Of a stretch of 64,000 nucleotides of DNA, positions 1 through 10,741 are shown piece by piece (the first letter of the stretch is position 1; every line of letters begins with the position of its first letter). Position numbers and translations under genes: made by a program. The notes under the pieces are model-generated. The model searched no databases. It saw only the letters and a list, made by a program, of their open reading frames with translations, and had not been told where the DNA came from. Source of the DNA: Aphidius gifuensis (lineage: Eukaryota; Arthropoda; Insecta; Hymenoptera; Braconidae); the NCBI RefSeq assembly GCF_014905175.1, contig NC_057791.1, positions 14,636,177 to 14,700,176 of the forward strand, written 5' to 3'.

Positions 1-1117
1 TTAAATATAACACATAAAATTAAGAATCTCAACATGATATTTTTTTTTATTCATTGATTTAAATAGAAATAAAATTAATATGTAAATGTGCAAGTTCAGA
101 TAATATTAGTATTGCAATTGATATGCAACATCAGGTGCACCATACGTTGATTTAGAATTAGCAAACGCTGAAAAACATTTCAACAAGTGCAACAGTATTC
201 TTCACTAAAAACAACATATGTATATCGATATAATTTAAAATAATAAATGTATAATTTATGTATTAAAAAATTATTTATCTATTCATTTTTTTAAATCCAG
301 ATGAAAGCAATGAGCCATTAAAAAATAATAACTTTCCGAAAATGATATAACATTGAAAATAGTATCCAAGAGGTGAGAAAAACTAACAAACAAGTGAAGT
401 TAAAAGTGAATTAAATGTTATACTGAAAGCTGCATGCCAAGGATCGGATCGTTGAAAAAATATATCTATCACTATGTATGTTGCGAATAACTGATGCTAA
501 TTTTTTTAACACACCTTAAAAACTTATACTATACGGTCCATTTTTTAACGGGATTGTCCACTGATATGGAGGTTAAACTTGTTGCTTTTAAAAGAACATG
601 ATTTTTGTGAAAAAAAAGGCTAAATTTATCAGAAAGTGTTGCTTTATATCCATGGGCTACTAGGTGTATTTATATATTGATGAAACATGCAATTAAAACA
701 AATTTGAAATGTAATTCGAGAATGCATGTGACACCTGAAGATCTTGATATATACTTTAGAAGATAATCACAAGTTTTTTTTTCTTCAATTTGTATTTATA
801 ATAGTTATTATAGAATTTAAATATTACCATGAAAACATGATAATAGAATTTAATAACAAAATAATAATGAATTTAGAAATAATATTTATTCAAAAAAGAA
901 AACTTAATAATTAAAAAAAAGGATAATAAGGTTTTTTAAAAAATAGGTGTATTGATAAAAATTTTATTTTTTCAACATTTTCATTTATTAGAACAGTGGT
1001 TTAGAAAAAAATTAAGTAAGTTATTTCAAAATTACAATACAATTGTTACAATTGAAAACTAAGTTTTTTTTTTTTTTTTTTTAAACAAGACACCGATGAA
1101 TATGTTTATTATATTAC
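1..1117. other. 3' flank of MATH-BTB gene at 1118, with decayed exons of an unidentified gene
   Basis: No intact gene is seen. The stretch is paralogous to the region at about 34130-35100, which flanks the related MATH-BTB gene at 35164. About 120-215 and 298-375 look like decayed exons on the plus strand: the peptide core APYVDLELANAEKHFNK can be read in one, and an AG-bounded segment ending before GTGAG follows. The same pieces recur near 34140, 40730, 43580, 45660 and 50030. The exons carry stops here, so this is debris of a neighbouring gene copied with the cluster. The gene is not identified. Confidence 0.5.
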
Positions 1118-2131
1118 TTACTGAAATGATATTGCTGACAATAGCAAATCTTCTAAAACACACATAAAAAGTTCAGGATGTTTTTTTTTGTAAATTTTAA
1201 ATGTCTCATTTGACAAAACATCTCGTAGATTTTTTTTCATAAATTTTAAACTCTTTTTATTTAGTTTTTTAAGATTATATGTATGAGAACAAACAAGTGT
1301 ACTTGCAACATTATCGAAGTTTATCGTTTTACCAATTACATATTCACAAATATTTTTAAGACGATCAATCTGATATTTTTCGGCAACCACAAGTAGTTCC
1401 ATTGGCATTTTGTCAACATTTGGTGATCTATCAGTATAAATAAAATGTAAAAATTCTTCAAAAACACCTTCATCAATATTTTCAATGACAATTTCATTTT
1501 CTTTGAATTCTTCATGATCAAACATTGCAGCAAAAACAGGACTACGTACTGCAAGAATGCCTTTGATTGCACGAAATGATTTTTGACCCACTTTAATGGT
1601 AACATCAGCTGATTTTTCATTAAAAAAAAGTTTTTTCCAGTCCTCGCTCAGTTGTGGTGTTGCAATATTTCGTAAAATTACATCAGAATTTTTTTTTAGT
1701 TTTTTAGACATTTTTATCATACAACAAATTTTATGTTTACCATCTCGTAAAGGTTCGCAAATATTACCTGGCAAGTTTGAACTAAAAACATAATTATTCC
1801 ATCTAATTTTTTCTTGGAATTTAGTAAAAGTATATGCTTTAGTTAATTCATATTTATTATTATTTGATATTTTACATTCTGTTTGTAATTGTGAAGTATC
1901 ATTAAATGATTGAAGTTGTAGCTCTACTGAAATATGTATATATTCATCAGCGGGACTATAATTTGGAATCATTTTTAAAACCCATTTATCGTTGAAATCA
2001 GAAGAATGAGATGAAAAAGTTGGTGACTCAATTGTTTTTTTACACGCAACGAAGTCTTCAATTATTGTCCATTCATATTTAAATTCACAAGATTCCTTAC
2101 CAGTAATATAAATAATGTCTTGTTTTGACAT
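1118..2131 (-). CDS. MATH-BTB (SPOP / TDPOZ-like) protein, subgroup I
   Basis: A single-exon ORF of 337 aa. A MATH domain covers about residues 15-142 (opening EFKYEWTI, SSHSSDFNDKW, closing KICCMIKMSK). A BTB/POZ domain covers about 161-267 (SADVTIKVGQKSFRAIKGIL, RSPVFAAMFDHEEF, FLHFIYTD, EKYQIDRLKNICE), followed by a helical tail to 337. In SPOP this architecture binds substrates through MATH and CUL3 through BTB; the usual CUL3 contact motif (hydrophobic-x-E) is present as F209-K-E211. Three residues of the following KN-rich loop are missing compared with paralogues. The N-terminus starts at MSKQD, an internal Met of most paralogues, a trait shared with the gene at 35164. Its original upstream region has been pushed away by transposon insertions (2260-5560). 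Substrates are unknown. Confidence 0.9.
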   Translation of the reverse strand: MSKQDIIYITGKESCEFKYEWTIIEDFVACKKTIESPTFSSHSSDFNDKWVLKMIPNYSPADEYIHISVELQLQSFNDTSQLQTECKISNNNKYELTKAYTFTKFQEKIRWNNYVFSSNLPGNICEPLRDGKHKICCMIKMSKKLKKNSDVILRNIATPQLSEDWKKLFFNEKSADVTIKVGQKSFRAIKGILAVRSPVFAAMFDHEEFKENEIVIENIDEGVFEEFLHFIYTDRSPNVDKMPMELLVVAEKYQIDRLKNICEYVIGKTINFDNVASTLVCSHTYNLKKLNKKSLKFMKKNLRDVLSNETFKIYKKKHPELFMCVLEDLLLSAISFQ

Positions 2132-2344
2132 TATAAGTGTTAATTAATATTTGTTTTTAGATTAAATAAACATTTTCCGTATGCAAAGTCGTATTTGCTT
2201 GTTTTTATAGATGAACTTAGGCTAATCCACGATGAAAATCAGAGACATAGCACTGTATAACACCACGTGTATATATTTTTATGTGGGCTTATGAGCCACA
2301 AGGGACCCTAGACTAAGTCTAGTAAGCATAGATATGGGCCGCCT
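2132..2344. promoter_or_regulatory. Proximal 5' region of MATH-BTB gene at 1118
   Basis: This is the immediate upstream region. It matches the 5' flank of the paralogue at 35164 for about 100 bases, then the match breaks where transposon sequence begins. It resumes near 3175 and again near 5540. No TATA box can be assigned with confidence. Confidence 0.4.
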
Positions 2345-2529
2345 AAAGGCGTGTGGCCGCGATCATAGTTTTTCGAACAAGTTCTATGCCATAGTCCATT
2401 TATTACCAGAAACATCTAGATTATTCCCAGTTATCACTGAAAAAGTCAGTTGTTTCTGGTAATAAATGGACTATGGCATACAATGGCATAGAACTTGTTC
2501 GAAAAACTATGCTAGTGGCCACACGCCTT
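2345..2529. mobile_element. Palindromic MITE, family c
   Basis: A near-perfect inverted repeat. The arm starting AAGGCGTGTGG...TTTTTCGAACAAGTTC returns as GAACTTGTTCG...CCACACGCCTT, around a loop with two copies of ACCAGAAAC/GTTTCTGGT. The right arm has a small internal duplication (CATACAATGGCATA). The same element lies at 4335-4508, and a decayed copy at about 56800-56910. No ORF is present, so it would be a non-autonomous DNA transposon. Confidence 0.8.
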
Positions 2530-3256
2530 AACATTCGCTTGTAATACGCACTGAGCATGCGTAACAAGTTGGGTTGTGTCGAACTTGTAAACATGGACGT
2601 CCTAATTTCCCTAAAACTAGTTATATATTCTTAGTTCACGTAATTTTCCTAGTAATTTTACGCGTAGCGCATGCTCAGATTTCTCAGAATTAGGTCAGTC
2701 ATGTTTACAAGTGAAATGTTACTTGTTGTGAGTTTGAGCTTTTATTGTATTAAAATTGATTAAGATGATTAATCAGCTTAGTTTCTACGTTATCTGTCGC
2801 GTTTTTTCTTTACCTGTTCAATTGAATTTCCGTTCGATGATTGTAATGAATATATTTAAGTAATTAATAAATTTAATTGAATTAAAAGCTATAGGAAAGA
2901 TGGCTAAGGAAAAGATGTTGTTAACCTGTTAACTTTTGAACAATTAATTTAGCCGAAGCCATTATATCTCTATAAATTAATAGGTAAGCAACATTAGCCA
3001 TTTTTCCTATAACTTTTTATTTATCATACGATATTAAATAAATTTTAAACACATTTCCCCTCCTTTCACTCAAACGCAAAAATCGGTCTCTGCTCATAGA
3101 AAAAAATTTCCAGTTAAGGAAAAAATAAGCCCAGAAAAAAATACATGTAGTTCTATATGCCTGATGAAAATAGAAGAGTGAGATTCCTACTAGGCCCTAG
3201 GCATTAATCCAGTATGTAGACAATATATAGGCACAATCGGTAAATGGGTATTATTG

Positions 3257-3559
3257 GGTGCTTTCTTTTGGGTGTTTATTTTTTCCGATTTATTTTTGCG
3301 CATGTGTAGTTGAATGTGTAGTCAGCAAAAAGTCAGTTTGCAATAGCGGAGTACATGAGAGACTGGATTAGCTATGTTTTAATTCTTATTTTTCAAGAAT
3401 TATTTGTTCGACGCCATTAGGTGCTTTCTTTTGTGTATTTATTTTTTTTCACTTTAGGTGCTTTCATCAATTATTTCTTCGACGCCACTGTTCTCTCTTC
3501 AAGTTCGCATGACATGCGCATTGAATTGAAAAAAAATAAATACACAAAAGAAAGCACCT
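3257..3559. mobile_element. Composite MITE, family a (GGTGCTTTCTTTTG termini)
   Basis: Two or three head ends (GGTGCTTTCTTTTG at 3257 and 3420, GGTGCTTTCATC at 3454) and one tail end (CAAAAGAAAGCACCT ending at 3559) are present. This suggests an element damaged or reinserted into itself. Internal landmarks (TTGCAATAGC, GACGCCA, ATTATTTGTTCGACGCC) are shared with the copies at 10742, 23480 and 29795. Confidence 0.7.
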
Positions 3560-3711
3560 TTTAATCTGCATGATCATGCGCATATTTTGCAAACATGAGG
3601 ATAAAGCAGTGGTTTATTTTTTTTCACTTCGATGCGCGAGGTATTTTATGCACATGCACAAATATTGAAGCACACAAAGACAAATTGTATGCTGCATTAT
3701 GTCTGTGTGAA

Positions 3712-4042
3712 CAGCACCCGTATTCACGGGGCAAAATCGTTCTCATTAGGGCTTTTTTTTTCTGCTGATGGCGTTTGACAAAATTTTTTTTTTATATAGA
3801 TTTTACATATAAAAGCTCCACAAGCGCCACCGGTGGATGAAAAAAGCCCTAAATTGTAATGCCTTGTGAATACGGCACCTGTATTCACAGGGTAAATTTT
3901 ATACAATTTAGGGCTTTCTTCTGCCACTGACAGCGCTTATAAAATTTTTTTTATATAGAGCTCACACACAAAAGCTTCGCAAGCGCCGCCGATGAAGGAA
4001 AAAAGCCCTAAATTGTAATGGCCTGTGAATAAGGGTGCAGCT
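3712..4042. mobile_element. Two adjacent MITEs, family b (CACCCGTATTCACGGGG / GGGCTTTTTT)
   Basis: Two short inverted-repeat units lie back to back. The first runs from CAGCACCCGTATTCACGGGG to a CTTGTGAATACGGCACC end. The second runs from TGTATTCACAGGGTAAA to GGCCTGTGAATAAGGGTGC. Each has the inner palindrome TAGGGCTTTTTT...AAAAAAGCCCTA around a GAAGCTTT/AAAGCTTC-like core. Relatives lie at 4708, 28950, 29494, 30482 and 42497. Confidence 0.75.
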
Positions 4043-4334
4043 TTATTCCCACCCTGATTCCCACTTACAATTCTTGTTCACACAGACATATCAGCAGTCC
4101 AATTCTGCGGGCAATTTTAATGTTTACATTTTGCATCGGCCGATCAGAGCGTTCGAAAATATTGTTATGGCAATTCTATGTTAAATTTATTTCATGACAA
4201 GAGAGCTCATTTTGCCTTCATCGGCCGCAAAATGTAAACATTATAGTTGCCCTCAGAATTGGAGTGCAGGGATATTTTTTCATGTCGGATTTTCTGGCGC
4301 ATTTCCTCCTCCACTTCCCTCCGACCCTTCTTTT

Positions 4335-4508
4335 AAGGCGTACGGCCACTAGCATAGTTTTTCGAACAAGTTCTATGCCACTGTCCATTTATTACCAGAA
4401 ACATGTAGATTATTCCCAGTTATCACTGAAAAAGTCTGTTGTTTCTGGTAATAAATGGACTATGGCATAGAACTTGTTCGAAAAACTATGCTAGTGGCAA
4501 CACGCCTT
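4335..4508. mobile_element. Palindromic MITE, family c, second copy
   Basis: Same structure as 2345-2529 but without the internal duplication. The AAGGCGTACGGCC arm pairs with the ...GGCAACACGCCTT arm. It is flanked by TTT-rich sequence on both sides. A short ORF crossing it is an accident of the repeat. Confidence 0.8.
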
Positions 4509-4707
4509 TATTTGCATCTTTTTTGAGCGTTTGAGCATATCTAACTAGTTGAGAAGGCCAGAAAATCCACCATGAAAGAATATCCCTACAACTTGCCTTC
4601 GTGTGCTTCAATATTCGTGCATGTGCATAAAACACCATGATCTTGCGCTCACTTCTGCTGGTTTTACTCTATGTATGTACAATGTACATTGTACATATCC
4701 ATGGGAA

Positions 4708-4874
4708 ACCCGCACCCGTATTCACGGGGCAAAATTGTTTTCATTAGGGCTTTTTTTTTCTGCTGATGGCGCTCGACAAAATTTTTTTTATATAGATTTC
4801 ACATAGAAAAGCTTTACAAACGCCACCATCGGAAAAAAAGCCCTAATGAGAACATCCTCTGAATACGGGTGCTG
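4708..4874. mobile_element. MITE, family b
   Basis: Inverted repeat with termini GCACCCGTATTCACGGGGC and CCTCTGAATACGGGTGC, and inner TTAGGGCTTTTTTTTTC / GAAAAAAAGCCCTAATG arms. It is almost the same as 29494-29660. A detached end of the same family sits at 5502-5537. Confidence 0.75.
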
Positions 4875-4898
4875 CACTTTCGTATATTATTCCATATA

Positions 4899-5247
4899 AG
4901 GTGTGTTCGTTCACTATTCACACCGAGCGTATGCACGGAGCGTATGCAAGGAAGCGCTAGAGTTTTGCGGTCATTTGAAGAAACTTTAGTAACTAAAATT
5001 TACTAAAACATTCGTTATTTTCAGTCATTGTGTTTATTTTGTTAATTTAATAATTTTTTCTCAGACGCAAGAACAAATTACCAATTAATAATAATGAAAG
5101 AGAGCGAAAGAACTGGAAAAAACGAATAGCAATGAATAAATAGTAAATTTTAGTTGCTAAAGTTTCTTCAAATGACCGCAAAACGCTAGCGCTTCCTTGC
5201 ATACGCTCCGTGCATACGCTCGGTGTGAAAAGTGAACGAACACACCT
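4899..5247. mobile_element. Long-TIR MITE, family e
   Basis: Arms of roughly 105-110 bases pair with each other: AGGTGTGTTCGTTCAC...GCGGTCATTTGAAGAAAC on the left and GTTTCTTCAAATGACCGC...GAACGAACACACCT on the right, around a short AT-rich middle. ATA flanks both ends, consistent with a TA-containing target duplication. No coding capacity. Confidence 0.85.
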
Positions 5248-5501
5248 ATAAAGTTCGATGATTTCATGTTACTAAATTATTGCAGTCACATCGATATCAT
5301 TATTTTTATTTATGAATGAGGTATTTTTCATTCTCATGCACTTGTATGTTTCCAAAAATTGGGTAAATGAATAATAATAAAATTATTGTGGAAACGAATA
5401 TTGTTAAAATGTTATTAGATCTTGATATTTTTATAGTTTGGGTTTTTTTTATATATTGATAAAAATTTATTTTTTAATATTGTGTTATTGTTGATTTGGA
5501 G

Positions 5502-5700
5502 AACATCCTCTGAATACGGGTGCTGAATACGGGTGCCGAGAATCCCCTTATAAGACGCTTCATCATCGATAAACCAGTACATAAACGGTTAATCGATTAA
5601 TCAAAAACTCTATACAAACGATTGATATACGTATTATATCCCTGGTGAAAATATTTCTCCTGAATCGAAAAAAAACAAACAGCATTTTTTAAAAATAACT
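5502..5700. promoter_or_regulatory. Displaced distal promoter block of the MATH-BTB gene at 1118
   Basis: After a family b end at 5502-5537, the sequence matches the upstream region of the paralogue at 35164 (CGAGAATCCCCT, then CGCTTCATCATCGATAAACC at about 5557-5575, then GGTTAATCGATTAATC). In the other subgroup I, II and IV genes this block usually lies within about 140-280 bases of the start codon. Here it lies about 3.4 kb away because of inserted MITEs. That it has promoter function is inference. Confidence 0.5.
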
Positions 5701-5818
5701 TTCATGTTGCCAAAGTTTTTTTATTCGATTTCTCGACGTTTCGTTTAAACTTCAAATCATAGAAAACAGCTCAGAGTTTAAAAAACTATACCATCTGGAT
5801 TTTCAACAGATTTTAATT

Positions 5819-6329
5819 AAGGAGGTTATGCACAAATTCATTGCGGGTGTTGCGGGGCGCTTCTGACGTCACAGACAAAACTGAAATCCGACTACACTGT
5901 AAAAAAATAAAGTGAAAAGCGCCTGCGCCCCATATACAATATATGGGATTGCGGGTATGTGTGTGTGTTTGAACATGCCATACGTTGCCACATCTAATTT
6001 TTGTAAAGTTTATAATTAATTACTCATTAATTGACCGATCAACATATGAAAATTTTTCGCGCAATTAATAAAACTCGGTTTCTAGTATATGTGTGATTTT
6101 TTTCAAGACTTTTTCATCATTTTTTCTATCCAAAAAAAATGGTTGAAATCTCCATAAGAGCCAATGTTAAATATTATTTTCAATAATTAATTACAAAAAA
6201 TTTAACCGATCAACATAAGAAAATAATTATACCGTTGTATTCAGAATGAAAAGATCTACTTGTGTACAAAATTTCAGAACATTCTCATTATATTTTTTAA
6301 AAAAAGAGTAATTTGTGCATAACCTCCTT
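5819..6329. mobile_element. MITE-like element, family d (AGGAGGTTATGCACAAATT termini)
   Basis: About 510 bases bounded by AGGAGGTTATGCACAAATT and AATTTGTGCATAACCTCCT, with TA on both sides (a Tc1/mariner-like TA duplication fits). No ORF of note. A truncated copy in opposite orientation is at 22745-23050. Confidence 0.75.
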
Positions 6330-7083
6330 AATAATATAAAGATATATATGTCTCATTCTAATTAAACAGCTGACTATTATTGACGAGTATTAGAGGATGT
6401 GAAGTACAGTTATTTTTGTTTTTGTTTTTTAAATATAAAATATAAATATATATATTATATTATAAATAAAAAAGAAAAAAAAATGATCTATAGTTAATCC
6501 GGGAGAAGCTCTGACAATCGATAATCAATTAACTGTTGATATATTAAAAATGTAAAATAAATGACAACTATTTTTCTTGTTTACTTCATTTACATTATTA
6601 ATGCAAGTGTATGAAATTTTTTTTTATATTCTATCTTTGCAATCTTCTAAACTTATAGTTATTATTAAACTTTTAAATTGAAACATAATTTTTTTGTCAT
6701 GATAGGAAATAGTCATTAAGTGTTACACCAACTTACCAGAAATAATTGAGCCTTCTAAAGCAACTGAATTAGATGATGGTCAGTTTATAAAATATTTCAT
6801 ATTATATGACATTTATATAATATTGATATTATATTACATGACAATAGAATTTTATGAAACAATAAAAATGATTTTAAAAATAATATTTATTCTTTAAAAT
6901 AAACTTAGCAACTAAAAAAAGGATAATAAGGTTTCTAAGAAATAAGTCTATTAATATATTCATATAATTTATTTTTCAATATTTTTTATTTATTAATTAT
7001 AATAAGCGGTTTAGAAAAAAATTAAGTAATTTATTTTAAATTGATGATGAAATATATATAAAACTAAAAGTTTTTTTTTTTTT
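6330..7083. other. AT-rich intergenic DNA, 3' flank of gene at 7084
   Basis: No gene seen. It contains cluster-wide flanking sequence (AACTGATTATTATTGA-like stretch near 6365) and the conserved downstream region of MATH-BTB genes (TTTATTTTTCAATATTTTT, TTTAGAAAAAAATTAAGTAA) just 3' of the next gene. Confidence 0.4.
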
Positions 7084-8154
7084 CTAACATAAAACCAATA
7101 AATGTTTTTTATTTTCAAACGATAGCAACTGCTCAAAAACATTATAAAAAAATTGAGGATATTTATCTTTGTAAATTTTAAATACCTCATTTGACAAAAT
7201 AGCTTGTAAATTTTCTTTCATAAATTTTAAACATTTCTCATTTAATTTTTTAAGATTATATGTATCAGAACAAACAAGTATACATGCAACATTATCGAAA
7301 TTTATCGTTTCGCATAGTACTTCTTCACAAATATTTTTAAGGCGATCAATCTGATATCTTTCAGCAACAGCAAGTAGTTCCATTGGCATTTTGTCAACAT
7401 TTGGTGTTTCATCAGTATAAATATAATGTAAAAATTCTTTAAAAATACCTTCATCAATACCTTCAATGACAACTTCATTGGTTTCATTTTCTTTGAGTTG
7501 TTCATGGTTAAACATTGCAGCAAAAACAGGACTGCGTGCTCCAAGAATGCCTTTGATTGCACGAAATGATTTTTTACCCACTTTAATAGTAACATCAGCT
7601 GATTTTTCATTGAACAAAAGTTTTTTAAGGTCTTCGCTCAGTTGTGGTGTAACATCAAGTTTTGGCATTTCATCGAAATCATTTTTTTGTTCTTTTGACA
7701 TTGTTATTGTACAACAAATATTGAGTTCATCATTTTCTAAGTATCTATTTGATGGATATAACACGTCAGATGATTTCAAAACATAACAAAGTTTGTCATG
7801 ATGTTCATAAAAATTATATTTTTTAGTTTGTTCATTTTCATCAACTGATATTTGACAAGTTGTAATTAATTTTGGAGTATTGAAAGCATTGAATGATTGA
7901 AGTTTTAGCTTTATTGAAACTTCCGATAGATCATGTGTAGTTGTCGACCAAGTTGGACTTACTATCAAAATCCATTTATCGTCAAAATTAGAATAATGAG
8001 ATGAAAAAGTTGGTAATATAATTGTTCTTTCTGTCATCTGACGAGAGTTTTTAAGTGTCCACTTATATGTAAATTTACAAGTTTCTATACCAGTAACATA
8101 GTCTTGTTTTGACATCATAAGTTTAACGGAATCCTGAGTAACAATCACTGACAT
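7084..8154 (-). CDS. MATH-BTB (SPOP-like) protein, subgroup II, with stop-loss tail
   Basis: Single exon, 356 aa. The start MSVIVTQDSVKLMMSKQD is shared with the next two genes. MATH is about 26-153 (KFTYKWTLKN, SSHYSNFDDKWILIVSP, LNICCTITMSK). BTB is about 172-285, with L220-K-E222 as the hydrophobic-x-E motif, then a tail. The predicted role is substrate recruitment to a CUL3 ligase. The C-terminus runs 11 residues beyond the usual LLS end (FENKKHLLVLC): paralogues have TCATAA where this gene has TTTGAA, so the old stop is lost and former 3' UTR is read. It is the first of three tandem subgroup II copies. Confidence 0.9.
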   Translation of the reverse strand: MSVIVTQDSVKLMMSKQDYVTGIETCKFTYKWTLKNSRQMTERTIILPTFSSHYSNFDDKWILIVSPTWSTTTHDLSEVSIKLKLQSFNAFNTPKLITTCQISVDENEQTKKYNFYEHHDKLCYVLKSSDVLYPSNRYLENDELNICCTITMSKEQKNDFDEMPKLDVTPQLSEDLKKLLFNEKSADVTIKVGKKSFRAIKGILGARSPVFAAMFNHEQLKENETNEVVIEGIDEGIFKEFLHYIYTDETPNVDKMPMELLAVAERYQIDRLKNICEEVLCETINFDNVACILVCSDTYNLKKLNEKCLKFMKENLQAILSNEVFKIYKDKYPQFFYNVFEQLLSFENKKHLLVLC

Positions 8155-8600
8155 GATTATGTATATTAATTATATTTAGTTTTCAAATTGATAAATTTCT
8201 TCGAGACTTAATCGTATTTGTGTATTCACTTTAATTCACTTGTACAGGTTAACGCAGACTGAGCACTGATGAGCAATGAAAACGTGGAAACCTCGACCTC
8301 GTGACTGATCGGAGCACATTCAAGCACATGGTTTATCATCGATATAACCTATGGACAAATCAATCGATTGATCTAAAAATCTATACAATCGATCGATATA
8401 TCTATACGCGTTGATATAACTACAATAATGGAAAAGTCGTAAAAAATTAATGTTTCTGAAGAACAAACAAACGCAGCATTTTTTCAAATCATAAAAAATA
8501 GTGGTGAACGAATAATCGAAAAATCTATACAACCGATTGACATACTTATTATATTTGCGGTGATAACTATCTATAGTACTTGAAAAAAATTTATTATAAA
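8155..8600 (-). promoter_or_regulatory. Upstream block of gene at 7084, class I promoter motif
   Basis: It contains GAGCACATTCAAGCACATGG then TTTATCATCGATATAACC (about 8335-8350), then CAATCGATCGATAT (about 8385). This order is repeated upstream of most MATH-BTB genes here. The ATCGATA core resembles the insect DREF site TATCGATA; that link is inference. Bases 8565-8582 (AACTATCTATAGTACTTG) form the empty site corresponding to the MITE inserted at 10742. Confidence 0.45.
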
Positions 8601-9281
8601 ATAGAGTGAAACTAGCAGAAGATCATGAGGTACCTTATGCACATGCGCGAATATTGAAGCACACAAAGTCGGTGAAAACAGCATTTATTCCCATTTGCAA
8701 TTCTTATACACACAGACATACAATTTGCCTTTGTGTAAGTTGAATAATTATTTTTCTTGTTTATTTTATTTACATTCAATTAGGAAACCAGGTGTATAAA
8801 ATGTTTTTATTAGCATATCTTCTGAACTTAATTTTTATTAAATTTTTAAATTACAACATTATATGCAAAACAACTGAATCAGATGATGGACATTTTAAAA
8901 AATTTTCCAATAGAATATAAAATATTAACACGATTAATAATTAAGTAAAAAATACACTTTTCAAAGAAAGTTAATTCATACACTTGAGGAAAAAATAACG
9001 TTTTTTTTTTTACATTTGTATTTATAATAATTATTATAAAAAATAAATATATAATCATGAAAATAAAATTTATTAAAAATTAAAAACTAAAAAAAGAATA
9101 ATAAGGTTTTTAAAGAAATAAGTCTTTTGATAAAATTTATTTTTCAATATTCTTTTTTTATCTATTATAATAAAAGGTTTTGAAAAAAATTAAAGTGAGT
9201 TATTTTGAATTAATAATGAAATATATAAAAATATGGGTTGTTTTTTTTTTCTAACATAACAGCAATGAATTTTTTTTTATC
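8601..9281. other. AT-rich intergenic DNA between genes at 7084 and 9282
   Basis: No gene seen. Bases 8610-8830 are closely repeated at 11010-11230 (CATGAGGTACCTTATGCACATGCGCGAATATTGAAGC and onward), showing that the intergenic spacer was duplicated with the genes. Confidence 0.5.
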
Positions 9282-10328
9282 TTATGACAATAGCAACTGC
9301 AGAAGAACATTATTAAAAAATTGAGGATATTTATCTTTGTAAATTTTAAGTATCTCATTTGACAAAATAGCTTGTAAATTTTCTCTCATAAATTTCAAAC
9401 ACATTTTGTTCAGTTTTTTAAGTCTATATGTATCAGAACAAATAAGTATACTTGCAACACTATCAAAATCTATCGTTTTGCAAATTTCTTCTTCACAAAT
9501 ATTTTTGAGGCGATCAATCTGGTATCTTTCAGCAACAGCAAGTAGTTCCATTGACATTTTGTCAACATTTGGTGTTTCATCAGTATAAATATAATGTAAA
9601 AATTCTTCAAAAACATCTTCATCAATTTCTTCAATGACAATTTCATTTGTTTTATTTTCTTTGAATTCTTCATGATTGAACATTGCAGTAAAAACAGGAC
9701 TGCGTACTGCAAGAATGCCTTTGATTGCACGAAATGATTTTTTACCCACTTTAATGGTAACATCAGCTGATTTTGCATGTAACAAAAGTTTTTTCAAGTC
9801 TTTGTTCAGTTGTGGTTTTACATTAAGTTTTGGCATTTCATTAAAAATATTATCTCGTTTCTTAGCCATTATTGTTATTGTACAAAAAATATTAAGTTCA
9901 TCAGTTTGCATGTTTTTGAACAATGGATATGTCGAGTCAGTTGATTCTGGAGCATAACACATTTTCCCTTGATATCGATCGAAAATATAATCTTTAGTTT
10001 TTTTATGTCCATTAACTGATATTTCCTTATCGGTAAACAATAATTGAAAAAAATTATCATTGTATGATTGAAGTATTAAGTTTATTGTAACTTGTGACCG
10101 ATCATATGTAGTTGTCGACCAAACTGGACTCACTCTCAAAACCCATTCATCGTCAAAATTAGAATAATGAGATGAAAAAGTTGGTGTTATAATTGTATCT
10201 CCAGCTGTCATCTGACGAGAGTTTTTAATTGTACACTCATATATAAATTCACAAGTTTCCTTACGAGTAACATAGTCTTTACTTGTCATCATAAGTTTAA
10301 CGGAATCTTGAGTAACAATCACTGACAT
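9282..10328 (-). CDS. MATH-BTB (SPOP-like) protein, subgroup II
   Basis: Single exon, 348 aa. MATH is about 26-155 and BTB about 173-285, with F222-K-E224. The Trp of the first MATH strand (YxWTI in paralogues and SPOP) is Cys here (YECTIKN), shared only with the neighbour at 11624. The MATH core also has an atypical FCTITIMAKKRDN end. The tail stops at LLLS, the ancestral-looking end. Very close in sequence to the gene at 11624, so a recent tandem duplicate. Predicted CUL3 adaptor; the altered MATH core may change or weaken substrate binding (inference). Confidence 0.9.
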   Translation of the reverse strand: MSVIVTQDSVKLMMTSKDYVTRKETCEFIYECTIKNSRQMTAGDTIITPTFSSHYSNFDDEWVLRVSPVWSTTTYDRSQVTINLILQSYNDNFFQLLFTDKEISVNGHKKTKDYIFDRYQGKMCYAPESTDSTYPLFKNMQTDELNIFCTITIMAKKRDNIFNEMPKLNVKPQLNKDLKKLLLHAKSADVTIKVGKKSFRAIKGILAVRSPVFTAMFNHEEFKENKTNEIVIEEIDEDVFEEFLHYIYTDETPNVDKMSMELLAVAERYQIDRLKNICEEEICKTIDFDSVASILICSDTYRLKKLNKMCLKFMRENLQAILSNEILKIYKDKYPQFFNNVLLQLLLS

Positions 10329-10741
10329 GATTATGTATATTAATTATATTTAGTTTCCAAACTGATAAATTTCTTCGAGACTTAATTGTATTTGTGTATT
10401 CACTTCAATTCACTTGTACAGGTTAACGCAGACTGATGAGCAATGAAAACGTGGAAACCTTGTGACTGATCAGAGCACATTCAAGCACATGGTTTATCAT
10501 CGATAAACGTATGGACAAATTAATCGATTGATCTAAAAATCTATACAATCGATCGACATATCTATGTACTCGTTGATATAACTACAATAATGAAAAAATT
10601 GAAAAAATTTAATGTTTTTTAATAATATTAAACAAACGCAGCATTTTTTCAAATCATAAAAAAAAGTGGTGAACGAATAATCGAAAAATCTATACAACCG
10701 ATTGACATACTTATTATATATATGCGGTGATAACTATCAAT
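10329..10741 (-). promoter_or_regulatory. Upstream block of gene at 9282, class I promoter motif
   Basis: Same order of blocks as upstream of 7084: CAGAGCACATTCAAGCACATGG, TTTATCATCGATAAACG (about 10493-10509), CAATCGATCGACAT. About 170 bases separate the ATCGATAAAC core from the start codon. Confidence 0.45.
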
